From Chromatiales bacterium (GTDB lineage Bacteria; Pseudomonadota; Gammaproteobacteria; Steroidobacterales; GCA-2729495), in the NCBI GenBank assembly GCA_002729495.1, contig PBYE01000043.1, forward strand, positions 1 to 64,000: a stretch of 64,000 bases of DNA, written 5' to 3'. Both the position numbers and the translations under genes were made by a program. Shown here piece after piece: positions 17,211-26,148 of this stretch (position 1 is its first letter; each line of letters begins with the position of its first letter). The notes beneath the pieces were generated by a model. The model had not been told where the DNA came from, ran no database searches, and saw nothing but the letters and a program-made list of their open reading frames with translations.

Positions 17211-19661
17211 TCAGTTGCCGAAGCGCCAGATCAGTTCGCCGCCGACTATCCTGCCGGGTGTCGGTGTGGCCGCATGGCCCTGCGGCCACATGCCGCCCTC
17301 GTTACGTTCCATAGTGCGGGGAAAGTCGAGTATCGCGTAGGGTGTTTGCTCGTCCAGGATATTGTTTACGTACAGCGAGAGTTTCCAGTTTTTGCTCTCT
17401 AAACCGGTGCGCGCGTTCCAGCGGCGCCTGGTACCAAGCTTAATAAAATTGGTTGGTGCGGTGTATTTCTTCGACTCGTAGGTGTAGTCCGTACGGGCAA
17501 ACCACTCGAAATCGGCACCTATTGGCCTGGCATAGTTCAACGATACAACGATATTGTGCCGGGAGCTGTTGGGAATCTGGTTGCCGGAAGCGTCACCGTC
17601 GCCGGTCACGTCCTTAAGATCCTCGCTAAAGTACTTGTCAAACTCGCCATCCGTGAGCCCATAAGCGAAACTGCCGGTGAAGTTGTCGGTGAACGCGAAA
17701 CTGGTCTCTATTTCCATCCCGTATACGGTCGACTCGCCCGCATTTACCCCTATGGACGCTGGCGAAGACATGAAATCGCGGTTAACAGTACGTGTTTCAA
17801 ACACGGTCTGTTTCTCCCAGTCGATGTAGTAGAACGATACATTCGCGATCAGCCGGTTGTCCATCCATGAAGTTTTTGCACCGAACTCGTAGTTTGTTGA
17901 GTCTTCCTCTTCAACGTAGGCCAGCCCGTCTTCGTGAAAGGCGCGCTGGGTTCCGCAGCCGTCAACACTATCATTATAGAAAGTAGTATTGAAATTACCC
18001 GGCTTGTTGCCGACCGCAATCTGCCCGTAGTACATGATGCTGTCTGTCGCAAAATAGCGCACGGTAATACGCGGTGTTACCGAATTGGTTGCGGCCTTGT
18101 GTGACAGAGGGGTGTCCGGATCGTAATAGGGGCTCTCCGTATCGAATTCACAGCTGATAGGAGAGTCAATGCGCTTCGTATCGCGTGCGAATCTTGTTTC
18201 GGTAGCGATGCTCAGTTTATCGTTGATATCGAATTCGATACCTCCGTAAAGGGCCACATTCTTGGTTTTCGAAATAGTCGGGTCGCCTAACGACCCCTGG
18301 GCCAGGCCCACGTTGCCATGCTGCTGGTTCTTCTGCTCAAAATCATAAAAGTAAAATCCCACGGAACCCCTCACTGGCCGGTCGACGGGGCTCGCGAACC
18401 GCAGGTCGAAGGACTTGTCCTTGCGCTTCAGCTCCTGGTAGAAACTAAACAGGCCGGCCATCGCCCGCGCTTCGGTGCCGTCTAGATCGTAGGCGGTATC
18501 CATGTTGCTGGCGTTGCTGGCCAGACGGGCGGTCATGTTCCATTTGCCAATATCCTGCTCGTAGGTAAGCAGCCGGTTGTATTGGTCCCGGCGCAAACCA
18601 ACATCCTCACCCTGCGATATCCAGTCCTTGGCAACGGTTGGAAACGGTGGCATGAGAGCTAAATCATGGGTCATACCGGTCCGCAGGTCCGGCAGGTTCA
18701 GCCGGATGTCGCGGTTGCTGAGGTTGCCCATAACACCGCAGAACTCGCCTGACGATGTCTCGTAGGCAGGGTGGTCGGGCATCAGGTCTTCGCCCGGTAC
18801 CCAACAGTTCAGTTCCTCAGTTTCGAGTATCAGTTGGGGATAGTGCTGGTCATCACTGCGTATAACGCCAAATTTGAAGGAGAGTTCAGCCGTATCACTA
18901 ATATTCCAGAGCAACTTGCCTTCGAGCTGCCCCGTCTGGGTGCCGCCGAGGTTGCTGGTGTCGCCCTTCTGGGGCGGGTCAACAAAATCAAGCGGTCCAC
19001 CGTCGGACGGCGTTGCCGCACCCGGCAGAAGGTTGTTGTTCCACTCGCCTCCGTAATGGTCATAACTGCCGGACGCAAAGAACAAGAGCGTATCTTCAAT
19101 GATAGGGCCGCTCGCCCAGGCGGAGAAAGTGCGGGATTCATGGCTGCCCATCCGTGCCGTCAATTCGCCTGTAAATTCGTTCGTGGGTTTACGCGTGACG
19201 TAGTTGACTGCTCCCGAAAAAGTTGCGCGGCCGAATTGAGCGGACTGCGGACCCCTGAGGATTTCAACCCGTTCTATCGGGCCCATGGTCATCGTCGAGA
19301 TGGTGCCCGATACAAAAGCGCCGTCTATAAAGAAAGATGCATTGGGTTCGCCGAAGGTACCGGGTGCTGCCATGCCACGAATGACCGGCCGGTCCAGCCG
19401 GCGCCCGATCTGCGACATGTTATTGAAGTTTACGGTCATGAACGCAACTTCTTCGTTGTTGTTCACGCCCATGTTCTGGAGTTGCGCGGCAGAAAATGCA
19501 GTGACCGAGATCGGGACTTCCTGCAGGTTTTCTTCCTGTTTACGCGCGGTGACCACCAGCTCTTCGAGCGATTGAGTAAAGCCGGGTATCGGGAGGCCTG
19601 CGGCAACAAGCCCGGATAAAAGAACGGCGATGCGCCTCGCGGCGCCTGGACACTTCTGCAT
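17211..19661 (-). CDS. TonB-dependent outer-membrane receptor (receptor 2 of the mirrored cassette)
   Basis: An 816-residue receptor starting at ATG 19661, which has GGGGGA just upstream; a longer frame to 19730 is open but lacks support. The signal peptide is followed by ELVVTARKQEENLQEVPISV, the TonB-box/plug entry. The plug carries IERVEILRGPQSAQFGRATF and GAVNYVTRKP, nearly identical to receptor 1. The barrel ends GGELIWRFGN, again without the usual terminal Phe. Receptors 1 and 2 are close paralogues facing each other across two paralogous amidohydrolases, so the whole cassette looks like a nested duplication. The ligand is unknown; a small peptide or amide would fit the enzymes. Confidence 0.92.
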   Translation of the reverse strand: MQKCPGAARRIAVLLSGLVAAGLPIPGFTQSLEELVVTARKQEENLQEVPISVTAFSAAQLQNMGVNNNEEVAFMTVNFNNMSQIGRRLDRPVIRGMAAPGTFGEPNASFFIDGAFVSGTISTMTMGPIERVEILRGPQSAQFGRATFSGAVNYVTRKPTNEFTGELTARMGSHESRTFSAWASGPIIEDTLLFFASGSYDHYGGEWNNNLLPGAATPSDGGPLDFVDPPQKGDTSNLGGTQTGQLEGKLLWNISDTAELSFKFGVIRSDDQHYPQLILETEELNCWVPGEDLMPDHPAYETSSGEFCGVMGNLSNRDIRLNLPDLRTGMTHDLALMPPFPTVAKDWISQGEDVGLRRDQYNRLLTYEQDIGKWNMTARLASNASNMDTAYDLDGTEARAMAGLFSFYQELKRKDKSFDLRFASPVDRPVRGSVGFYFYDFEQKNQQHGNVGLAQGSLGDPTISKTKNVALYGGIEFDINDKLSIATETRFARDTKRIDSPISCEFDTESPYYDPDTPLSHKAATNSVTPRITVRYFATDSIMYYGQIAVGNKPGNFNTTFYNDSVDGCGTQRAFHEDGLAYVEEEDSTNYEFGAKTSWMDNRLIANVSFYYIDWEKQTVFETRTVNRDFMSSPASIGVNAGESTVYGMEIETSFAFTDNFTGSFAYGLTDGEFDKYFSEDLKDVTGDGDASGNQIPNSSRHNIVVSLNYARPIGADFEWFARTDYTYESKKYTAPTNFIKLGTRRRWNARTGLESKNWKLSLYVNNILDEQTPYAILDFPRTMERNEGGMWPQGHAATPTPGRIVGGELIWRFGN

Positions 19662-19824
19662 GTTTCCCCCGGTTTTTCGGCCTACTTTTCTGGTGCGCGA
19701 TACAGCCCGCAGCAGCGCTGAATCATACAAATTAAATCAATTGAATTACAAATAGCCGATTCTTCTAAGGCGGCCACGGTGCGTGGTGAGCAGATTTTGC
19801 CCAAGCTATTGAAATAAAAGAAAT

Positions 19825-21033
19825 TTATTCGTATCGCAGGGCGGCTATGGGGTCGAGGCTGGCCGCTTTACGCGCCGGGAGCATGCCGAATAACAGGCCG
19901 ATGCCTGCGCTGAAGAAGAAGGCAAATGCAACAGCGGAGGGTGACAGGGGAGTCGACCATCCCGCGAAGGAGGCCAGCAGAGTTGCAGCAGAGCCACCCA
20001 ATATTATGCCAACAAGTCCGCCTGCAATGCACAGACTCATCGCCTCAATGAGAAACTGCAGCAGGATATTGAAGCGGGTTGCACCCAGTGCTTTGCGTAT
20101 GCCGATCTCGCGGGTGCGCTCGGTCACGGTAACCAGCATGATATTCATGATGCCTATGCCGCCGACGATCAAACTGATGCCCGCAATTCCGGCCAGCAGG
20201 TAAGAGAATATTTCCGCCGCATCCTGTTGCATGTTGAGGAACATTTTGCGGTCAGCCAGCATAAAGTCATTTTTCGCGCCCGGAATAATCTGGTGCTCGC
20301 GGCGCATGATGCGTTCTACATCGATAATGGCGACATCCATCGGTACGTCCGGGCTAATCTGTACTCCAATCGAGTCGAGGTCTTCACTGCCTGTCAGGCG
20401 GTACTGGGCTGTATTGAGCGGTACCCACGCATATTCGTCGGTGTTACTGAAACCTACCGATCCCTTGGGCTTAAATATGCCGATAATCTGGTAGGAAGTG
20501 CCCTTTAGCATCAGGCTCTGGCCGATCAGCATAGTCGGGTCAACGCTGAACGAACCGGGAATCTCTCCGCCCAGGATAACGACACGGCTTTTCGCTTCGT
20601 TTTCGCCCTCGGTAAACATCCGGCCGTACAAAAATTCATAGTTGTTCACGATGGCATAGTTGGGAGTGGTACCAACGATATTGATATTACGATTCTGGTT
20701 GCCAAGTTTTACCTGTATGCGTCCCTGGGTCTGGGGAACGACGGCCTTGGCCGTGGGGACGTCGCTTTCAATCGCCTTGGCATCGGAAATACTGAGCTTT
20801 TTATCGGATTGCGATACTCCACGATGGAAACCCCACCCCATCGATATCGTGAGGATGTTGCCACCGAGACTGTCAAGTTGCTCGTTAATTGCCTTTTGTG
20901 CGCCGCTGCCAAGTGCAACCATCGTAATAACGGCGGCAACACCGATAATGATGCCGAGCATGGTCAGTATCGCGCGAAAGAAATTCGAGCGGATCGATTG
21001 CAGCGCGACGAGAATCATTTCCCAGAACAGCAT
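19825..21033 (-). CDS. ABC exporter permease, MacB/FtsX type
   Basis: A 402-residue permease with the MacB layout: one N-terminal helix (about 20-42, in FFRAILTMLGIIIGVAAVITM), a periplasmic core of roughly 200 residues, then three helices in the C-terminal FtsX domain. ERTREIGIRKALGAT before helix 3 and GLLFGMLPARKAASLDPIAALRYE at the end are family signatures. Unlike E. coli MacB it lacks a fused ATPase, which is a separate gene two positions upstream (22369-23079). The stop of the adaptor gene lies one base before this start, so the three are co-translated. With the adaptor it would expel a peptide, lipid or small molecule through an outer-membrane TolC-like channel not found in this window. 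Confidence 0.92.
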   Translation of the reverse strand: MLFWEMILVALQSIRSNFFRAILTMLGIIIGVAAVITMVALGSGAQKAINEQLDSLGGNILTISMGWGFHRGVSQSDKKLSISDAKAIESDVPTAKAVVPQTQGRIQVKLGNQNRNINIVGTTPNYAIVNNYEFLYGRMFTEGENEAKSRVVILGGEIPGSFSVDPTMLIGQSLMLKGTSYQIIGIFKPKGSVGFSNTDEYAWVPLNTAQYRLTGSEDLDSIGVQISPDVPMDVAIIDVERIMRREHQIIPGAKNDFMLADRKMFLNMQQDAAEIFSYLLAGIAGISLIVGGIGIMNIMLVTVTERTREIGIRKALGATRFNILLQFLIEAMSLCIAGGLVGIILGGSAATLLASFAGWSTPLSPSAVAFAFFFSAGIGLLFGMLPARKAASLDPIAALRYE

Positions 21034-21034
21034 G

Positions 21035-22372
21035 CTATTCCTCCTCCTCGTCCGAACTCATGCCGGGCACGCCCACCACTTCACCCATCCATTTCTTGAA
21101 ACGATCCTGCGACATTATAAGGTCGGAACTGGGCAGCAAAATAATTTCCTCATCTGCCGATAACCCGGAAATAACCTCGCTGTAATCGAGATCGGTGAGC
21201 CCGGTCTGGATATTCTGCGCGAACGGCAGGTCATCGCGCATGACAAAAACCCAGTACTGGCCGCCGAAGAGGTAGCCCTGATTCTGGAGCGGTTCACCTG
21301 ACTGCGTGCTCTCGCCACTATCGCTGCTACTGCTGCCATTGGCCGGCGGCGCATCTTCACTGGCTTCTGAGACAATATCTGCAATCTGCATACCACCGCT
21401 TCGCAGCTGTTCGAGGATTGTTTCCTCCGGTATGGCCGCAAACAATGCAGCTGCCTCGATATCCTTCACGGTGCGCAGAGCCATTGTGGGTATTGCGGGG
21501 ACGCCATAACGACTGGCTATGTCCACGTCAACTTCCGCATTCATGCCCGGTCGCAGCAGCCCCAGCTTGTTTTCTATCGTAACGATAACCGCAAACAGCG
21601 TTACAGCTTCTTCGTCCTCAGCCTGTGGCTCTATTTTTTGCACTGTGCCGTCGAAAGGCTGGTTCGGGTAAGCGGCAACAGTAACAATTGTTTGCTGACC
21701 CGGGAGGATTTTGCCGATATCTGATTCATCGACGAGCGCGCGTACCTGTACAGAACGCAAATCTGCCATCTTGAGGAGTACGGTTCCGCCGCCCACGTCC
21801 TGGGTCGGCGATGAGATTACCTGGCCCACTTCCACGTCGCGCTGGATCAACGTGCCTTGAATCGGCGCGCGTACCTCCGTGTCGTCGAGCGCAATGCGGG
21901 CATTCTCAACTGCAACTTCAGCCCGCACTACTTCCGCCCGTGAATTTGCATACTCCAGGATGCTGGTTTCGTAGTCCACCTGGTTAAGGGTTCCGGACTC
22001 GAACAGTTTCTTGGAGCGGTCACGTTGCGTCATGGCGATGTCGCGGCGGGCACGTGCCGCTTCAAGTTCGGCTTCCGATTGGGCGAGCGAATTGCGAGGC
22101 GTACGTTTGTCGATCTGCACGAGCAGATCGCCGGCTTCAACCAGGTCACCGGTTTCCGCCCGGATGTCGAGGATTTCACCTGAGGCCTTGGACTTAATTT
22201 CGACCGTGGTAACGGGCTCGATAATACCTGCTGCCTGAACAGCGACGATGATGTCGCGCGTGGATACGCCGGAAATATTCCAGGTGCGGACCTCTTCATC
22301 CTGGGCGCAACCAGTCAGCGCTAAAACAAATAGTAAGATATTCCGCAAAAAAAATGTTTGATAATTCATCAA
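21035..22372 (-). CDS. Periplasmic adaptor lipoprotein, MacA/HlyD (RND-type) family
   Basis: A 445-residue membrane-fusion protein. The N-terminus ends in a lipobox LALTGC, with Cys22 as lipid site, so it is anchored as a lipoprotein rather than by a helix. The lipoyl half motif ([23 protein letters not shown]) is followed by an alpha-hairpin (about 80-145), the second lipoyl half ([19 protein letters not shown]) and beta-barrel regions. A Ser/Gly-rich insert near residues 340-370 is unusual for MacA. ATG 22372 overlaps the upstream ATPase by four bases. It bridges the inner-membrane permease and an outer-membrane channel. Confidence 0.92.
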   Translation of the reverse strand: MMNYQTFFLRNILLFVLALTGCAQDEEVRTWNISGVSTRDIIVAVQAAGIIEPVTTVEIKSKASGEILDIRAETGDLVEAGDLLVQIDKRTPRNSLAQSEAELEAARARRDIAMTQRDRSKKLFESGTLNQVDYETSILEYANSRAEVVRAEVAVENARIALDDTEVRAPIQGTLIQRDVEVGQVISSPTQDVGGGTVLLKMADLRSVQVRALVDESDIGKILPGQQTIVTVAAYPNQPFDGTVQKIEPQAEDEEAVTLFAVIVTIENKLGLLRPGMNAEVDVDIASRYGVPAIPTMALRTVKDIEAAALFAAIPEETILEQLRSGGMQIADIVSEASEDAPPANGSSSSDSGESTQSGEPLQNQGYLFGGQYWVFVMRDDLPFAQNIQTGLTDLDYSEVISGLSADEEIILLPSSDLIMSQDRFKKWMGEVVGVPGMSSDEEEE

Positions 22373-23079
22373 TGTACTATCTGTTCAGCAGAGTCTGATT
22401 CGATACCGCCATCAAGTAAGTGGATTTCCCGTTGTGCATGGGCTGCAACATGAGATTCATGCGTTACGAGAATAATAGTCTGCCCGTCTTTATGTAGCTC
22501 GTCGAACAGTGCCATAATTTCTCTACCCGTCTTGGAATCCAGGTTTCCGGTCGGTTCGTCGGCCAACAAAATACTTGGCTGTGTTACCAGTGCCCTGGCT
22601 ATTGCAACACGTTGCCGTTGCCCGCCTGACATCTCAGTCGGGCGATGCTCCGCCCGGTCTTCCAGTCCAACCTGTTTCAGGGCATGCCGGGCGCGTTCAA
22701 GCCGTTCCTTTTGGCCCAGGCCTGCATAAATTAGTGGCAGTTCAACGTTGTGCAGTGCTGTTGCACGCGCCAGTAAATTAAATGTCTGGAACACAAAGCC
22801 GATTTCCTGGTTCCGTATCTGCGCGAGACGCCGGTCGCCGAGATCGGACACGACGGTACCATTCAGTTGATAGTCGCCGGCGTTGGGAGTGTCGAGGCAG
22901 CCGATCATGTTCATAAGTGTTGTTTTGCCGGAGCCCGATGGGCCCATAATCGCTACATATTCATTGGGATAAATATTCAGATCAACGTCTCGTAAAGCGT
23001 TGATACTCGTATCACCCATATCGTACGTGCGACGCATGCCGTTTATGCGGATTAGTGGTTCTTGTTGTGGCTGGTTCAT
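22369..23079 (-). CDS. ABC exporter ATPase, MacB/LolD type
   Basis: A 236-residue nucleotide-binding subunit starting at ATG 23079, preceded by a GAGGAA ribosome site; a longer open frame to 23160 has no such site. Walker A is GPSGSGKTT, the signature is [15 protein letters not shown] and Walker B is [12 protein letters not shown], with the GNLDSKT extension typical of MacB/LolD ATPases, followed by the switch His in VTHESH. It powers the permease encoded at 19825-21033. It is first in a three-gene leftward operon (ATPase, adaptor, permease) joined by 4-bp and 1-bp junctions. Confidence 0.95.
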   Translation of the reverse strand: MNQPQQEPLIRINGMRRTYDMGDTSINALRDVDLNIYPNEYVAIMGPSGSGKTTLMNMIGCLDTPNAGDYQLNGTVVSDLGDRRLAQIRNQEIGFVFQTFNLLARATALHNVELPLIYAGLGQKERLERARHALKQVGLEDRAEHRPTEMSGGQRQRVAIARALVTQPSILLADEPTGNLDSKTGREIMALFDELHKDGQTIILVTHESHVAAHAQREIHLLDGGIESDSAEQIVH

Positions 23080-23213
23080 CGTGCTTATTCCTCGCTTACA
23101 TGATCGCACTTCAGTCGAGGGGCATGTGTAGCAAAATGTAACGGGGACAGGCCTGGGCACTATCCATTTAAGTAGTTGTATTTAAAGAAGAAACCGAGGA
23201 GTTATGTTTCTGA

Positions 23214-23405
23214 TCAGGGCACCCGGCCGGCCGCCCAGCCGCCCGCGAGGAAACCTATACCGGCGCCGATAACGAGGTGGGCGGTCAGCGTCATCAGGTA
23301 TTCACGGCGTGTCGGTTTTTCCTGCCACGGAAACTTGCGAAAGTTCCACAGAGCCAGGCCTATGCCGCCGGCAACAAAAAATAGTATGACCAGGGTGCGC
23401 ATCAT
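23214..23405 (-). CDS. Small two-helix inner-membrane protein
   Basis: A 63-residue hydrophobic protein with two predicted helices (about 3-19 and 41-60) joined by a basic loop (FRKFPWQEKPTRREY), which would place the loop in the cytoplasm. Its ATG overlaps the stop of the upstream VTT-oxidoreductase gene by four bases, and GGGG lies a few bases before the start, so it is probably translated by coupling. I do not recognise a family. The linkage suggests an accessory to the membrane-bound oxidoreductase. Confidence 0.6.
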   Translation of the reverse strand: MMRTLVILFFVAGGIGLALWNFRKFPWQEKPTRREYLMTLTAHLVIGAGIGFLAGGWAAGRVP

Positions 23406-25537
23406 TTGACCCCAAGGCTGTGGAACCAGCCGGATAACTGCAGTAAGCGCTGTGACAGGTTCGCTTTCCGCCAGTTACCAGCAGCAAACTTGTTGGCTTC
23501 AGCGAGGGTCGGGTAAATGTGCACCGTGCCCAGGATTTTATTCAGGCCCAGGCCGTTGCGCATCGCCAGTACGTATTCGCTGATGATGTCTCCTGCATGC
23601 GGCCCCACAATCGATACGCCGAGTATCTTGTCGCTGCCCGGTGGTGTCAGTACCCGGACAAATCCCTGGGCCTCACCGTCGGCAATCGCACGATCCAAGT
23701 CGTTAATTCCATACGTTGTCACCTCGTACTGAATGCCATTCTCAGCCGCGTAATCCTCGCTGATGCCGACGCTTGCAACTTCCGGATCACAGAAAACTGC
23801 GCGCGGAATTACCGAGTAATCTACCCGGAATTTCCAGAACTTGCCAAACAGCGCATTCATTGCGCAATACCATGCCTGGTGAGCGGCCGCGTGTGTCAGT
23901 TGATACGGGCCTGCAACGTCACCGCAGGCATAGATATTGGGATAAACCGTCTGCAGGTAGTCATTAAGTTCCAGGGTGCCGTCCGGCCGCGGCTCCAATC
24001 CCAGGTTTTCGAGTCCGAGGCCTTCGGTATTGCCACGCCGGCCGGTTGTAATAATAACCTTGTCGAACAGTATGCAGTGCTCACCGCGGGCATCTTCGCA
24101 AACCATACTGTCCTGCCCGGACTGCGAATCGAAAGAGGTGGCGCGGCACCCCGTGAGAACATATATACCCTCCCGCCGGAACGCTGCTTCTATCTCTACG
24201 GAGGCCTGTTCGGATTCGACGGCCAGCAACCTGGGCAGCATTTCTACCTGCGTCACATCGGAACCCAGGCGCCTGAATGCCTGGGCGAGTTCGCAGCCAA
24301 TCGCGCCGCCGCCGAGCACGAGGAGTCGGTCGGGCAGCTCTTCCAGTTGCCACAGGTTGTCGGAGGTCAGGTAGTCGATCTTCTCCAGGCCCGGAATCGG
24401 GGGCACCGCCGGCTGACCGCCGGTTGCAATAATAATGCTGTGCGTGCGGATGGTTTTGCCGTTGACCTCGACCGTCCAGGGAGACGTTATCTGCGCATCA
24501 CCCGTAACGCAGTCCACACCGAGCTCGGTATAACGTTCAACGGAATCGTGTGGTTCTATTCTGGCAATGACATCCTGTACCCGCTGCATCACCGCGGAGA
24601 AATCCGCCCGCACATCGCTGCCGGCGATGCCGAACTCACCGGACCGGTTGATATACGACATGATTCGCGAGGAACGGATAAGGGCTTTGCTGGGCACGCA
24701 TCCGGTGTGGAGACAGTCACCACCCATACGCTCGCGCTCGATCAGCGTTACTTTGGCGTTGGCAGCAGCAGCAATGTAGGCCGAGACAAGGCCCGCGGAG
24801 CCGGCGCCGATAACGACCAGGTTCGTATCAAAGGCTGCCGGTTTCCCAAATTTACGCCGTTGTTTACGGGCGTTGTAGTTTTCCATGAATTTACGCGCCA
24901 CCAATGGAAACAGGCCTAAAAGTACAAAAGACCCGATGATCTGCGGTGACAATATGCCACTCAGCGACTCAAGCTGACCGATCTGCGTACCGGCATTCAC
25001 GTACAGGATGGTTACGGGCAGCATCCCGAGCTGGCTGACCCAGTAATAGGTCACTATATTCAGCCTGGTCAGGCCCATGACCATGTTTATTGCAAAGAAC
25101 GGGAACGCTGGCATAAGGCGCAGCGTAAAGAGGTAATACGCACCGTCTTTTTCCACTCCTTTGTTTATGCGTGTGGTTACCCCGCGAAAGCGCTGTTCGA
25201 CAAAGTCGCGCAACAGGTAACGGGATAACAGGAAAGCAAGCGTGGCACCGATGGTGCTGGCAAAGGAAACAATGATTGTCCCCTGCAGTATCCCGAAAAG
25301 CGCCCCGGCAATAAGGGTCATCACGGCGGCGCCGGGAATATTTACGGCAGTAACGAGCACGTACAGAAGCAGGTAGCCGAATGCGGCGGCGAGGGGGTTG
25401 GCAGAAACCCATGTATCGACATCGGTTTGCCGTGCCTTGAAATTCTCGAGGGTTATTACCTGGTGCAGGTCAAAATAAACCGCGGCAGCAACGGCTAGGG
25501 TGATCAGGCACAGGGAAAATAGTCGGAATCGGTTCAT
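23402..25537 (-). CDS. Fusion of VTT (TVP38/TMEM64) membrane domain with FAD disulfide oxidoreductase
   Basis: A 711-residue two-part protein. Residues 1-215 are a VTT/DedA-like membrane domain with about six hydrophobic segments, including the NIPGAAVMTLIAGALFG and RLMPAFPFFAINMVMGLT motifs. Residues ~238-711 form a pyridine-nucleotide disulfide oxidoreductase: FAD-binding GAGSAG at 244-249, redox-active C275-x4-C280 in GGDCLHTGCVPSK, NAD-binding LGGGAIGCE, a second FAD motif YACGDVAG and the dimer-interface motif HIYPTLAE. It resembles the MerA-like branch but lacks an N-terminal HMA domain and a C-terminal Cys pair, so mercury reduction is unlikely. I chose ATG 25537 because an open extension to 25813 would overlap the Rieske gene. 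It may pass electrons to a membrane-associated thiol/disulfide substrate. Confidence 0.88.
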   Translation of the reverse strand: MNRFRLFSLCLITLAVAAAVYFDLHQVITLENFKARQTDVDTWVSANPLAAAFGYLLLYVLVTAVNIPGAAVMTLIAGALFGILQGTIIVSFASTIGATLAFLLSRYLLRDFVEQRFRGVTTRINKGVEKDGAYYLFTLRLMPAFPFFAINMVMGLTRLNIVTYYWVSQLGMLPVTILYVNAGTQIGQLESLSGILSPQIIGSFVLLGLFPLVARKFMENYNARKQRRKFGKPAAFDTNLVVIGAGSAGLVSAYIAAAANAKVTLIERERMGGDCLHTGCVPSKALIRSSRIMSYINRSGEFGIAGSDVRADFSAVMQRVQDVIARIEPHDSVERYTELGVDCVTGDAQITSPWTVEVNGKTIRTHSIIIATGGQPAVPPIPGLEKIDYLTSDNLWQLEELPDRLLVLGGGAIGCELAQAFRRLGSDVTQVEMLPRLLAVESEQASVEIEAAFRREGIYVLTGCRATSFDSQSGQDSMVCEDARGEHCILFDKVIITTGRRGNTEGLGLENLGLEPRPDGTLELNDYLQTVYPNIYACGDVAGPYQLTHAAAHQAWYCAMNALFGKFWKFRVDYSVIPRAVFCDPEVASVGISEDYAAENGIQYEVTTYGINDLDRAIADGEAQGFVRVLTPPGSDKILGVSIVGPHAGDIISEYVLAMRNGLGLNKILGTVHIYPTLAEANKFAAGNWRKANLSQRLLQLSGWFHSLGVK

Positions 25538-25610
25538 AAGGAACGTGGCTTGGCAGGAGGCGGCCTTCCGCCCCGGCTGTTCTGACCGCGTGGTAAGAAA
25601 AACGTTCGGT

Positions 25611-25958
25611 TTACTCGCCGGCTGCCTTGTCCAGCTCAAGTTCAGCAGTTGATCCATCCAGGAGCGGTATGGGATCAAGCACCCAGCCCTTGGTATTATG
25701 CCGCCCTGGCGAAGGAATGGCGGTACAGTTACCGTCGCCGTCAAAGCGCCAGCCGTGATAGGGGCACTGGATGCAGTCGTCTTTGACTTTGCCGCCGCCG
25801 AGCGAACCGCCACGGTATGTGCAGGTATTGCTCAGGCAATGGACCCGGTCCTTGCTATCACGCCAGAGCACGAAGTCCTGACCCAGCATGCGAAGCTTAG
25901 TCGGCTCGTTACCGATATTCTTACTCTGCTCCGCGGGATACCAGAAATTTATAAACAT
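25611..25958 (-). CDS. Rieske-type ferredoxin-like protein with Tyr at one His ligand position
   Basis: A 115-residue protein from ATG 25958, preceded by GGAG and an A-run. It has the Rieske fold signature, but the first cluster motif reads C46-T-Y48 (NTCTYRGGSLGGG) instead of Cys-x-His. The second motif is normal, C65-x2-H68 in CIQCPYHGWRFDGDG. A standard Rieske [2Fe-2S] cluster needs two Cys and two His, so one His ligand is replaced by Tyr. The change needs only CAC to TAC. Extra Cys at 41 and 62 could matter. The start FINFWYPAEQSKNI resembles the N-terminus of oxygenase Rieske domains, yet no catalytic domain follows. It may be an electron carrier with an altered cluster or a non-functional remnant. 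Confidence 0.8.
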   Translation of the reverse strand: MFINFWYPAEQSKNIGNEPTKLRMLGQDFVLWRDSKDRVHCLSNTCTYRGGSLGGGKVKDDCIQCPYHGWRFDGDGNCTAIPSPGRHNTKGWVLDPIPLLDGSTAELELDKAAGE

Positions 25959-26020
25959 ATTTTTTTTCTCCAATCGGTTAACAGCCTGCTTACTGTACTG
26001 ATCAGTAGCTTCATTCTTGC

Positions 26021-26060
26021 ATGAAAAGGCACGTCTATACATGAAAAGGCACGTCTATAA
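26021..26060. repeat. 20-bp tandem duplication in a divergent promoter region
   Basis: Two adjacent copies of a 20-base unit beginning ATGAAAAGGCACGTCTATA occupy 26021-26040 and 26041-26060; the first 19 bases are identical and only the twentieth differs (C, then A). They lie between the leftward Rieske gene (start 25958) and the rightward MFS gene (start 26149). The unit is close to two helical turns long, so a regulator could bind both copies on one DNA face. A recent slippage duplication is equally possible. Confidence 0.75.
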
Positions 26061-26148
26061 AGGTGCCGAGCAGTGAACACCAGAAGCGCTTTATTGGTGC
26101 GCCGCGCCGCTTGGGTTATGGTGAAGCAATACAGCGACAGGGGTGCTT

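Noticed and set aside
23519-24919. 466-codon open frame opposite the VTT-oxidoreductase gene
   Set aside because: It lies wholly antisense to strong coding sequence with FAD, NAD and redox-Cys motifs; its translation is low in recognisable structure.
23402-25537. True mercuric reductase MerA
   Set aside because: There is no N-terminal HMA domain, no C-terminal Cys-Cys pair and no mer genes nearby. An integral VTT domain is fused at the N-terminus.
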